From the NCBI RefSeq assembly GCF_000208745.1, contig NC_030855.1, positions 12,139,088 to 12,203,087 on the forward strand: 64,000 nt of DNA. The letters are read 5' to 3'. A program made the translations under genes and the position numbers. Below are positions 24,098 through 34,103 of this stretch, piece after piece (within the stretch, counting starts at the first letter, position 1; each line of letters starts with the position of its first letter). The notes under the pieces were generated by a model. The model was not told the DNA's origin. It did no database searches and was given only the letters and a program-made list of their open reading frames with translations. The DNA is from Theobroma cacao. Its lineage: Eukaryota > Streptophyta > Magnoliopsida > Malvales > Malvaceae.

Positions 24098-24426
24098 ATG
24101 ACTAACTCAAGCTTGAGAGTTTTTACCAATGGTTCTTATACTATAAATTCTACCTTTTGAATCATCACCAAAGGAAATGGTGCCTCTTTTTTTTTGTCCA
24201 GCTAACCAAACAACAGTTCATTTCCAGTCATGTGCCTTAAGCAGCCACTCTCCATAAACCATGGTTCCTTCACCTTTAGTTGAGCTCTTGAATATGTGTC
24301 TTTTAGATTCAACTCAACCTACAAAACATATTTTTTGTTTTTCTTAATAAGTACCCATACCTTGATGGGTCCTTGAAGGTTAACTGCAATATAGGATCTT
24401 TTTGGAACCCAAATTTTTCTTATTTT
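24098..24426 (-). pseudogene. Copia aspartic protease remnant with altered catalytic site
   Basis: The minus strand near 24225-24262 reads WFMESGCLRHMTG. In plant copia proteases this site is W-x-x-D-S-G-C-S-x-H-M-T-G, so the catalytic Asp is Glu here (codon near 24249-24254). Frameshifts and stops surround it. The protease would be inactive. Confidence 0.72.
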
Positions 24427-25161
24427 CTACATGCTTATGTTTCTATAATAGTCATAAGATAAATGTCCATGTTTTCCATAATTATAACATCTAGATGAAG
24501 TATTATCATAATTTTTCTTAAAGTATGTGTTCCTCCTTGATGTTTCTTTCCTCAAACTTTTGAGATTAGCATTTTCTTCAACTACCTTTTGCAAGGCTTC
24601 TGTTCTATTTTCCAATTCCAATTTTAGAGTTTTAAAATCTGTTTTTGAATTCTTTAATTCAATTTGTAGAAAATTTCTTTGCTAAAAAATAAAATTGAAG
24701 TCATGTTTTATCTTTTACAAATCAGTCTCAAGAGATGCAGTTTTTCTTTTCAAAGTTTTATATTTAGATACAAGTTTCTCAAATTCATCATAAAGACATT
24801 CATACTCCTCTTGTCGTTCATCAATTGAAATATCACAAGCGGATGAAGATACTTCGGATTCATCATCCCTTGCCATCAAACATAGATTAGCTCTTTCTTC
24901 CACCTTTTCTTCTTCATTATCAAAACTTGAGGTATCACTATCTAATTAGGTTGCAGCCACCATTTCTTTCTCCGATTTTCTGTTTTTCTTTGACGTTTCT
25001 TCCTTCAGCAGGGGCCATTCTGACTTGAAGTGTCATGGCTTCTTGCATTCAAAGCATATAAGCTCTTCCTTCTTGTTGGACTCATTTTAATTTTTGGTTT
25101 TCCATGAAGAGCTTTGATCTCTTCTATACCCTATTCTAGCCAATCTCAAGTTTCTTTAGCT
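24427..25161 (-). pseudogene. Copia gag C-terminal part with two decayed zinc knuckles
   Basis: On the minus strand, the gag continues after the solo LTR (25167-27788) with a CFECKKP.HFKSEWPL block near 25015-25060, a decayed CCHC knuckle whose last Cys is Trp. A Ser/Asp/Glu-rich stretch follows with NLCLMARDDESEVSSS (about 24840-24900), then a coiled-coil-like region (EKLVSKYKTLKRKTASLETD; ENRTEALQKVVEENANLKSL). A second knuckle, CYNYGKHGHLSYDY, lies near 24430-24490, with two Cys changed to Tyr. Stops and frameshifts separate the pieces. Confidence 0.8.
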
Positions 25162-25553
25162 TATAATGTGAGACCCCAACCTCTATAGGCTTATAACTAA
25201 GCATAGATGTAATAATACGAGCCAAGGGTAGTTTCATCTTTTTCTCTAATAAGCTCCCAGAAGAAAGTTTTATGATATTTTAAGGTCGAAATAGGTATAA
25301 GACTGCATAAATGATGTGTACTGATGAAAACACGAAGAAAACTAGAAGTTTCAACAATTTTCATAACAGGGGTAAAATGGTCAATTTTCACCTTGGGTTA
25401 AAATTTTAAGTTTTTATGAACCCGAGTATGTTTAGACCATTATGGACCTTGTCCTAGTGTCAAAAGAGCAAAAAGATTGCACAAAGGGTTGCATGAGAAC
25501 AAGCTAACTAGTCAAGGGTATTTTCGTAATTTTAAAGGAATGGATAAGATTGG

Positions 25554-25562
25554 CTATAAATA
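25554..25562 (+). promoter_or_regulatory. TATA-like box of family C LTR
   Basis: CTATAAATA in the context GGCTATAAATATCT, followed by a C/T-rich leader. The same site occurs at 41484 and, reversed, at 3508. Position about 390 bases into the LTR. Confidence 0.55.
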
Positions 25563-26391
25563 TCTTTCTTCCCGCAGCTTCTTCTCCCATTTTCCAGCAG
25601 TTTGTCTTCTTCTTCTTTTTCTTCCCTCTCACGTTTCTTCAAAACTCCATGGAAGCTTGATATGGAGCTTGCATAATTTTCTCTCTCTAACGCTAGTTTT
25701 CATACCTTTGAGCCTTTTTTACTAGAACTCTTTAATTTTTTCACTCTATCACTTCAAAACCCTTGATAAAGCTTATTTCCATACTTTCTCTCACTAGTTG
25801 GGCATTCTAGAGAGAGAAAGAGAGAATTACCCCATTATTTGGAAGTTATTGAAAAAGAATTCAACTACAAAGAAACCCAAGGGTGAGTGATGAACTAAAT
25901 TTAATTTTTAGCTGTGAATAATGACTATTAATTTAGATTAAGAGTTGTTTTATTGTTGAGTATGTTCATTACTTTTTTAGTGATTAAGATAGTGAACATA
26001 GATAGCCATTTAATGTGGCAATTGAAAGCTAGCTAAGAGATAGCTTTTAGGGTTCATAGTGTGTGAATTGACCTATTATTTATGCTAATGTGATCCTAGG
26101 TTCTAATGAAATGCCATCCTTCCAATTAGATCATTAGGGGAATTAGAGTCAACTAAAGGCTCAACAATAAATCGGTGAGTGGACTGCCTATCAAAACTAT
26201 TTTGGGATTGTGACTGTTTTGTACAAAGTGTTTGAATGATTTTATACAACTTTTCTTAAAAAATGAGTGCCTTGGGAACAAGCTCTTGAGAAATGGTTTA
26301 TGTTGTGACATGTGACTATTATTGATTCATGCATTACCACATGGTGTTGATATATATATATATGAATATATTGTTTTGTAATGACATTCAC

Positions 26392-26515
26392 TTGGCTATG
26401 TGCGAGTAGGGGTGCGCATAAGCCGAGGATGACCCGATTATGTGCGAGTAAGGAGTGCGCATAACCCAGTGATGACCCAGCCATGTGCCAGTAGGGAGTG
26501 CGCATGAGCTGGTGA
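26392..26515. repeat. Minisatellite, three units, CTATGTGCGAGTAGGG type
   Basis: Three units of about 43 bases with (C)TATGTGCGAGTA-GGGGTGCGCATAA-like cores start near 26395, 26438 and 26481. The same unit family occurs twice at 42300-42375. Confidence 0.85.
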
Positions 26516-26745
26516 TGATGATGATGGGATGGTGTGCATGATGATGATGGGTATACGTATACATATATACATATGTAAATATGTGTGACATAGGAAATTA
26601 ATGAGTAATGGTATATGGTTGTAATGCATGTGAAACTTGACATGTTAAACTGTGGAAAATTGTTATGTATTTCTTATTGGCTTTGTACATTTTAGTAGGG
26701 TGGTTTTCTTTGGGAGAAAGGGAAATGTTTCATTTATGCCTTGTA

Positions 26746-27168
26746 TCTCGCTGTAGCGAGAAACACTTGGGTTGTGAGAGTTTTCCTAAATTTGGATCTC
26801 GCTATAGCGAGAATGAATTTCCCTGTAGTGAGAAAGTCACTGTAGCATTTCACTGCAGCGAGAAACTCTCTGTTTGTCTAACCAAATTTCATTGCAGCGA
26901 GAAAGAATTTTGCTGCAACAAGAAACCTTCTATCCATTTTGCTATCTTGTGGGTTTTTGCCATATTTTTTCATTTCATTTATACCCTAGTGGAGTATGGA
27001 CTTTCAACATGTTTGGGGATTATCTAACTAAGTTTGAAATGAGAAAATTTTGAGAGAAACCCTCAGTTGGTTGAGAAGCCCTAGTTCAGCTAATAACTTA
27101 AATCCCAACGTCGCTGGAGCAAAAATTCATTCTCGCTGCAACGAGAATGCCTTCCTGCTGCAGCGAAG
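26746..27168. repeat. Palindrome array TCTCGCTGYAGCGAGA
   Basis: Eight copies: 26746-26761 (perfect apart from the central base pair), 26797-26812 (TCTCGCTATAGCGAGA, perfect), 26821-26834, 26849-26864, 26888-26903, 26908-26925, 27131-27146 and 27155-27168. Spacing is irregular. Confidence 0.9.
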
Positions 27169-27793
27169 ATTTCTTGTCGTATTGACTTGCTTGCGTATCA
27201 TTAAAGCTTTCATTCTTCAAATCGTTCGTTATGTATGGGTGCATGATTTTTAAATGATTAATCATTTAAGGGCTTGATGAGGGGTTTTTAATATGAATGG
27301 AACTAAATTACATTGTTTTGAAACAAGTGCATCATGATTTTAAATTCTCCTTAATTGTTACTTGTTCCCTTCCTTGTTCACTCACTGGGTTTATACTCAC
27401 CGTTTTCAAATTCATGTTTTCAGATCACGAGGCAACCGATAACTAGGACGACTTCTCCTTATAGACTTGTGTCCATATTTTGGTAGGTGTCTCGGCATTT
27501 AGTAGTTGTACATTCATTCGAGTCCCTCCGTTAGAAGTCGAGTATTATTTTACTGTGTATAGACGAACCTAATGTAAATTGTTAAGATACATGTTGTAGA
27601 CAGTATATATACACTTGTTTGGTATGCCAGTATGAGATGGCAATGTGTAGTATTCTAAGTTATGAAATGTGACTTAGCAGTTTATGATGGAATGATAAAC
27701 GTGTTAGATTAATAGGCTTGCTTGGGCTTAGTGGATTACGTCCATTGGGCCCTTGCGCCGATCATGGCCCGAAAATTGGGTCGTGACATATAA

Positions 27794-28442
27794 GCTTTCT
27801 GAACCTTCTTGCCACCATAGCTAGTTCCTTATCATCATCATAGGATAAACTATCCAATTCTTCTTCTAGGATGCTTGCTTTTAAGGCAATACTTTTCTTT
27901 TTTTCCTTTGCTTCCTTTTTGTCTTCTTCTTCCTCTTCCTTGAGTTCCAATTCATGAGTAAGAAAAAAATCACAAATTTCATCTAGAGTTATAACAATTA
28001 AGTCTTCAGCTTCATGGATGGCAGTCACCTTTGGCTTTCAATTTTTGGGTAGGCTTCTAAAAAGTCTTTTAACAATCTCATGTTCAAGAATTGATTTGCC
28101 TAGCTGATTGAGTTTATTTGTGATGTTTGTGAATCTATCTAGCATGTTGGTGATATCTTCACTAGGTTCCATCTTAAACATATCATAATTGTGGGTTAAG
28201 AGAGCTATCTTGGACTTCTTAACTTGTGAAGTCCCTTCATGAATAATCTTCAGTTTATCCCACACTTGTTTAGCTATGGTACAGATTAACACTTTGTTGA
28301 ATTCAGTGTGAGTTAAAGCACAATGCAGTGTATTGATTGCCTTAAAATTTGTTTAGACTCTTTTGGTTTCAACTTCGGTCTATTTAGACCTTGGCTTAGG
28401 AATCATCTCATTGGTTACTACATTTCAGGTTGAAGGAATAAA
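27794..28442 (-). pseudogene. Copia gag central part (UBN2-like)
   Basis: The minus strand encodes CTIAKQVWDKLKIIHEGTSQ, then LLTHNYDMFKMEPSEDITNM, a LNQLGKSILEHEIVKRLFRS segment and, after a stop, VTAIHEAEDLIVITLDEICD followed by a Glu/Lys-rich stretch. These are typical of the gag central domain in SIRE-type copia elements, which forms the particle shell. There are in-frame stops at about 28037 and several between 28295 and 28440. It continues across the duplicated TATAA into 25161 and across TAAAC into 31354. Confidence 0.85.
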
Positions 28443-28447
28443 TAAAC

Positions 28448-31348
28448 TGTCACAACTCGGAACTCCCATCGGGCCCGTGACAATCGCCGCGACGTCCCAT
28501 TAGGCACTCATTACCCCGAATGCTGATCGGAACCCCGCAAGGCTTAGCATCAGCTTCCGCATCTCTCTGGTGAGCGACAGTTATTAAATCTTACATTTCA
28601 AGAAATCATAAGTCGTTTCCAAATCAAAACAATAAAATATTATTTTTTGGCTCACAGGGGCATTTTCGTCATTTTTCTTCTATAATACCGAAACTCGTCA
28701 AAAACATGGTGTAAAAGCTAAATATGTTCATACATATTTTAAATCAAATAACTAAAGTATAAAATTACTTTTACAATGACACGTGGGCCCCCAACTAACA
28801 AATAAGATGCGAGTCTGTGGACCTATAATTTTGACAATGCAAGGCTAACTGAAGTCCTTGATGCAATCGGCTATCCCGAACCTGAAATGTGTGGAATTGA
28901 GGGTGGTGAGATTATAAAATCCCAGTGAGTAAACAGACACCATCTAAACTATCTAAAGGTGAGTAAATGGAGATAATAAAAAAATAATTAACTTCAGCAA
29001 ATTTTTCACATCACGAATATTCATTTCAACCAAATAATCAACATGGCTCGTGAATTACTCAAAACTTGGCTCATGCCAAATCTTGTACTCGGTGACACCT
29101 GGACCAGGGGTATCCAACCGAGCCCTCCAAGGCTGTTAAAAATTCATATTTCGCATAAATCATATTTTTATTTTGAAACATAGCCGTTCCTTGGCGTTGG
29201 CTGAGTCTCACTCTCACGCGGTGGTCCACATGAAGTGCACTCAAAAAGCCCACCTCAGGAGATACCCTACGCGCCTCTACGACCGAGGTGAGAATATAAA
29301 GGAGTTTACCGTGCCCCTCTAATAGGCTGGCCCACGGAACCCCCCACCACTGCAGTAGCTAATCTTTTATCTACCACCTGATTTATAAAATCTTTTTCTG
29401 CATGACATGACAATTTATCGTAACCTAGCCTCTCAAGGCTAAATACACAGTACAAATAATTCTAACACCAAAATCAATTTAGCCATTCATGCTCATTTAA
29501 TGTCATAAGCCATTCAAATTAAAACCATAAATTTACAACACAAGCAGGTAGTCTCCAATTACTCTATTTTCAAAACCAGTATTCGATTTTCCAAAAAATT
29601 TATAAAATCATAATTTCTCTTAAAGCATAGCAATTTACCATTTAAACTCATTTTTCATAAAATCACACAATTGAATAAAACTACTCTAGATAATTAAGAC
29701 GATAATAAGTTCACTCATAGTTTTCGAAAACTAAATTCGGGTACTCCAACTATTACTCCTAGGGTGCGATTTCTTTGCCCTTGCTAGAGGATTCGTCACC
29801 TTGACAAATTGCACAATTAAGAGGTTTACTACTTTGGTACTAAACCAAAATAAACTAATTTATACTACTAATGCATGATATGAAGTGCTAAATGTCTAAA
29901 TTTTGCCTAAACGAGATGTTAGCCTATTTCGATCTTTTACTCGATAAATCGATATACGCGTCCGTTTAAACTCCAAATTATTTTTTTGCAATTTCTATAC
30001 CTCAATTGCACCCAAATTGACTTAATGTCCCTCAGTGTGGTGCAAATTATCAATCTCGGTAGCAAATTACGAAAATACCCCTAGTGGGTAAAAATTCATA
30101 TTTTTACTCCGAAAATTCCCATTATTTTTCTAGGCTCATAATTCATCATTATTCATCATAATTCCTCAAATAAACATCAAGATCAGCAGCCAATATTCCC
30201 CTAGAAAATTCAGCATAATGGGTTTCAATGGGAGAAAATTATTTCTCTAGCTTATTTTTGCTATATTTCAATATAACCTAACTAAAATCACTTAATTCAA
30301 TTAAAATCAACCAAAACTCAAGTTCAAAACTCATCCATGGAGGTTTGGCCAGCATGGGTGTCCATACCCACTTTCTAATTTTGCATGGAAATGAGAAAAA
30401 AATGCATGGGTAGTGAAAATCACAAGGAAAATCAATGAAATTTACCTTTTTAATGCTTGATTTCTTGATTTCTCTTGATTTTCCCCAAATTTTTTCAGCT
30501 AGGGTTCTTATTTCTTTTCCCCCTTTTTCTCTCCTGGTTTGGACAGCTGAAGAAGATGAGAATTCTGGAATTTTGACATTTTTAAAGGCTAAAATAATAT
30601 AATATTATTTAATTCATTTTTTTTGTTTTATTAATTCCTTAAATTCTAGCCATCCATTTATTTTCAAATTTTCACCATGCACTTGTCCCACATATCCATA
30701 GCTTAGATAAAATTCTCAGACTTATCCAAAGTCTTGGTGGAGTAATTTTTCAAATTTACACTTTTACCCCAGTAAAAGTCAAAAATTATATTTTTGCCCC
30801 AAAAACTGAAAAATTGCCCATAGACATATTTTTCATCCCTTATACTCGTAACATTCTCCAATTTGTCAAATGTGATCTAAATTCTCTCAAAATCTCAAAT
30901 TTTATCCGCGGATGAAACAATTACGATTTTGCCCCTACACTCTAGAAATCAACGAAATTAAACTTTTTCACTGCCAAATCCTCAAATTATACTCCAATAC
31001 TCAAATCATACTCCAATAAGTTAAATGGGGCCAAAAAAATCTTTTCTCAAAATTTACATTTTGTCCTCAAGTGGCAAATGACTATTTTGCCCCTAGATAG
31101 TGAAAATTTCGGTTTGACTCCAAATTGATCCTCAAACTCCGAATTACCATTTTGAGTCATTCCTAAGCTGTGAAACTCTTAATTTCACCTCAAAATTCCT
31201 ATTTGAACTAGTCCAAGGCTTAATCGACTTAATGGTACCATTAGGGGTAATATCGTCTTTTAACGATTCCTCAAACTTCCTAAACATGCAAACATTCTAT
31301 TGAGTATGTAAATGATGTCGTAATTATTTTATAGAATAGGGTTTGACA
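28448..31348 (-). mobile_element. Solo LTR, family B, minus orientation
   Basis: A 2.9-kb LTR with plus-strand ends TGTCACAACTC and GGGTTTGACA, flanked by a perfect duplication TAAAC (28443-28447, 31349-31353). It is colinear with the B2 LTRs but considerably diverged. It splits the N-terminal gag of the copia element. No internal sequence is present. Confidence 0.93.
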
Positions 31349-31353
31349 TAAAC

Positions 31354-31468
31354 CATCAGTTATGACATCCCACATTTTATAATCTATTGCTCTAATGTAT
31401 ACTGACATCCTAGTACTCCAATATGGGTACAACTTCTGATTTTTGAAGAGCCATTTGGATATTCCCAA
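31354..31468 (-). pseudogene. Copia gag N-terminus
   Basis: The minus strand reads MGISKWLFKNQKLYPYWSTR, then MSVYIRAIDYKMWDVITDG, the typical start of a plant copia gag (YxxWSTRMxxYI followed by WxxITDG). It is cut by the solo LTR at 31353 and resumes at 28442. The upstream start codon used by intact relatives is uncertain. Confidence 0.82.
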
Positions 31469-31498
31469 AGGGTGTTAGACCTTAAGAATAGGGAACTT

Positions 31499-31510
31499 GC
31501 ACTGATACCA
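31499..31510 (-). other. Primer binding site of the SIRE-like copia
   Basis: The minus strand reads TGGTATCAGTGC two bases after the LTR end. It differs from the initiator tRNA-Met complement at one base. Confidence 0.75.
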
Positions 31511-31512
31511 CT

Positions 31513-32704
31513 TGTTGGTCCCAAGTAAATGTGCTAAAGGGGGGTGAATATCATTTTTTGGCTCTTACAAGAATTAACTTCTAATTGGGGACAAATGCAA
31601 GATAAAAGAGAAATTTAAAGATGAGTGAAAAATTAAAAACAAAGTAGACAATCACACTAGAATTTATAGTGGTTCGGTCCGAAGACTACATCTACCACCT
31701 TGATTATTCAACTAAGGATTTTCCAAACCAATCCACTACGAATAGAGAAATTCACAAGCTTTCACCAAGCTTTTATAATGGCTTTTACCAGGATCAACCA
31801 AAATCTTTCACAATGGTTTTTACCGGGATCAACCAAAACCCAACAACTAACTTTTCTAGGCTAAGTTAGAACCTATACACTCAATCAAATAATCCGAGCT
31901 TGAATAAATTCCCTTAGAGTGCCTCACACACTCTAAGTATACAAGGAGAAGAGAGATGAAGGTGTACCTATCATCATTGCCTTGATCTTAGTTGTACAAA
32001 GTGAAGTGCTTGAATCGTTTACAAGGATAGGCGTGAAGTGCAGAAGAATATAAAGAGTTTTTGTTGGTTATTGAGTTCTTTTAGTTCTTGGAAGCCTTAA
32101 TTGCATTTCTAGCCATTTAAAGCCTCTTAAATACATGGAAAATCAGCTTTAATAGGTGTTAGGTAGTTTTTGACTGTTGGAAACAGTTTTGTGGCAGTTC
32201 TAGCCGTTAATCTGTCTTCTAGTGCTCAATTCAAATTTTATGACAGAATGATCTTAGTTGACTAACTGTGCTCTTAGTCAACTAAGTCATTTCTGTCTTC
32301 TGATCCCAGTTTCTGATAATGAGCACTTAGTCGACTAACTACCTTTTCTTAGTCGATTAAGTTGTTTCTGTCTTAAACTCCAGATTTCTGGCAATAAGCT
32401 TTCAGTCCACTAACCTACTTCTTAGTTGACTAAGTCTTCTCTATCTCTCAATCCTCTTGAGCCTACCAACTTCTAATTTGAATTTTAGCTGACTAATACC
32501 CTTTATTACCCAACTAAGAGGCTTCTGTTTTGTTGATCAATTGTGGCTTCTTGTTCATATGATTTTTTATATGAGCCTTTGAATGATTAATTTTTTCTTG
32601 GCATACAATTTTTGTCTTGCACACTCAAGTAGAGATATTAGACACAAATGAATGGGAATGTTTTACTATCATAAAAAACTAATGGAGTCAATAGTGTGTA
32701 CTAC
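31513..32704 (-). repeat. 5' LTR of the SIRE-like copia element
   Basis: The plus strand begins TGTTGGTCCCAAG and soon shows AAAGGGGGGTGAATATC, a signature of this class of plant copia LTR. Near the far end it has CTCAAGTAGAGATATTAGAC. The expected ...CCAACA outer end is not intact; the LTR fades or is cut at about 32690-32704, where another LTR-like segment begins. The middle has repeated CTTAGTCGACTAA-like phrases (about 32265-32510). Confidence 0.7.
32262..32520. repeat. Degenerate repeats of TTAGTCGACTAAG type in copia LTR
   Basis: At least six copies of a dyad-symmetric phrase close to CTTAGTCGACTAA occur at irregular intervals near 32265, 32327, 32350, 32405, 32425 and 32487. They appear to be part of a tandem block with TTTCTGTCTT spacers. 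Confidence 0.6.
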
Positions 32705-32957
32705 TGTTGGAGGCCAAAACCTTGATTGGCTAAGGTTCTTGCTTCTTGTGGTGTTCACAAGTTACAATGAAGAGATTGCTATTTCGATCAGAAGAACGTT
32801 AGGAAGGTTAACTTTTGATTTTATGATTTTATCTAACATTCTTTGTGGTAAAATATCACCATTGTGACCTATGGGTGGAGGTATGTTTTGTTTTAAAGTT
32901 TTTAATTTTCTTTTCACTATGTAATTTTGAGCATGCCGTCCATAGAGAAACCCAACA
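32705..32957 (+). repeat. Short LTR (253 bp) of a small copia or TRIM-like element
   Basis: Bounded by TGTTGG and CCAACA, a perfect 6-bp inverted end, and followed at 32959-32970 by TGATATCAGAGC, one base off the tRNA-Met primer site. No partner LTR or target duplication is found, so the element is a fragment. Confidence 0.5.
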
Positions 32958-32958
32958 A

Positions 32959-32970
32959 TGATATCAGAGC
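32959..32970 (+). other. Primer-binding-site-like sequence
   Basis: TGATATCAGAGC one base after the short LTR; the usual sequence is TGGTATCAGAGC. Confidence 0.5.
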
Positions 32971-33044
32971 CATCCATGGCTTGATTTTAACACATTAAGA
33001 TGTATAACAATTATTGATGCCTTGTTTGAAAGGGTTATGAGGTG

Positions 33045-33529
33045 CATGATATTTGTTGGCGTCCATTAGAATGTGCTTGAGTAGTATTTCTTATAAAATC
33101 TTGCACATTTTTCGAGAAGGTAACCAAGCTGTAGATTTCCTGTCAAACCAAGGATACACACATCAGAATCTTTGTGTAATTACTGAAGCACAAGCTGAAC
33201 TGCATGGTATGCTTAAGTTAGATAGACTGAATTTACCTTATGTTCGATTTAGATAGTTGTAAAAGAGTAGTACTCCTTATTTATTTTTCTTGTTATTTTA
33301 ATTCCTTATTTTTTTGTAATAGTGGGCGATCTCTATTTTACTGTAGCATCACTAGTTATGCACGTAAATTAGACTTCCCTACTTTTAGTGTTTTTTTGAT
33401 TCTGTCATATGCTCATGTAATTCTAGAGGTAAGGTTTCGGTCCCCTTCCCCTTTGTACTTAACTTTTCGATTATTAATAAAATAATTATAGGGTAGCTGG
33501 GCACTGCGAGAACTTCCAACATAAAAAAA
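33045..33529 (+). mobile_element. 5'-truncated LINE (non-LTR retrotransposon)
   Basis: About 485 bases flanked by a long direct repeat AAAGGGTTATGAGGTG (33029-33044 and about 33530-33545), with an A-rich end (ATAAAAAAAAAA) just before the right copy. It encodes the end of a plant LINE RNase H domain and a 3' untranslated region. Severe 5' truncation, an A tail and a long variable duplication are the hallmarks of target-primed insertion. Confidence 0.88.
33053..33256 (+). pseudogene. LINE RNase H C-terminal fragment
   Basis: An open frame of 67 codons reads ILHIFREGNQAVDFLSNQGY, then AELHGMLKLDRLNLPYVRFR and a stop. The HIFREGNQ-VDFL block and the closing LPYVRFR match the last part of the RNase H-like domain at the end of plant LINE polyproteins. 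The annotated ATG is incidental; the frame enters from the truncation point at 33045. Not functional. Confidence 0.8.
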
Positions 33530-33545
33530 AAAGGGTTATGAGGTG

Positions 33546-34103
33546 TACGGATTTTGTAGGAAACAAAGAAATAAGTTTTAAACTTTCTAATATCTTTTAG
33601 TTATTTTAATTTATGGGCAATTTTATTGTGAATTTTTAAATCTTACTTCTCGCCATACTAATCTCACTTTAATGTCAAATTTCTGAAGATTAGTTAGTGT
33701 ATAAGATGCAAAAATTAATTCTGCAATTAAAGTGGTAATCCAATGACATTTTGGAGCATTATTTATGGGAGAATCCGATTCTTCCCAATTTTTGTAAAGA
33801 TCGAGTTTTAAGCTTTTAATAAGGTTTAAGTGCCTTATAAAATGTTAGAAAATTAAGAGATCAATATACATGGGAAATTTTCAAAGATGGGTGATTATGT
33901 GTAGCTGATGGTGGAGGTAAAGCTATCAGAATGTGGTTGAAACAATTGTTGTTTACAGTAGTGACAAGCATGGTTTTGTTCGGCTTGGCAACCAAGTTAG
34001 GCCTAAATTTGTGTAATTAGTTGCACTAATTGGCTGAGAATTTTTTTTATGGTAAGGTTACATAAATTATCTAAATTGCTGTCTAGAATTTTAAAGATTT
34101 AAA
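33546..34103. other. Unassigned AT-rich interval
   Basis: About 560 bases between the LINE and the family A LTR fragment. No open frame of note. It may be interior sequence of the small element starting at 32705, but I see no diagnostic motif. Confidence 0.4.

Larger units (their letters stand above)
25167..27788 (+). mobile_element. Solo LTR, family C, plus orientation
   Basis: A 2.62-kb LTR from TGTGAGACCCC to GGGTCGTGACA, flanked by a perfect duplication TATAA (25162-25166, 27789-27793). It interrupts the copia gag. Inside, in order: a TATA-like site (25554-25562), a pyrimidine-rich leader, a TA run (about 26349-26362), a minisatellite (26392-26515) and the palindrome array (26746-27168). 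The tail holds CTTGCTTGGGCTTAGTGGA and ATCATGGCCCGAAAATTGGG, shared with other family C LTRs and, more loosely, family A. Confidence 0.93.
19513..32704 (-). mobile_element. Decayed SIRE-like Ty1/copia retrotransposon, heavily interrupted
   Basis: On the minus strand, from right to left: LTR (31513-32704), primer site, gag start, gag body, two zinc-knuckle regions, protease, integrase and the start of reverse transcriptase. The rest lies left of the window beyond A1. The order gag-protease-integrase-reverse transcriptase is diagnostic of copia. The long gag with charged and coiled segments, the MARDDE-like block and an LTR with AAAGGGGGGTGAATA resemble the SIRE/Maximus lineage. Three solo LTRs and A1 split it, each at a precise duplication, so removing them restores colinearity. 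Many stops and frameshifts show it is old and inactive. Confidence 0.85.

Noticed and set aside
27762..27793. End of the gag frame CHDPIFGP as a fusion peptide
   Set aside because: These residues come from the LTR end read through in frame, not from gag.
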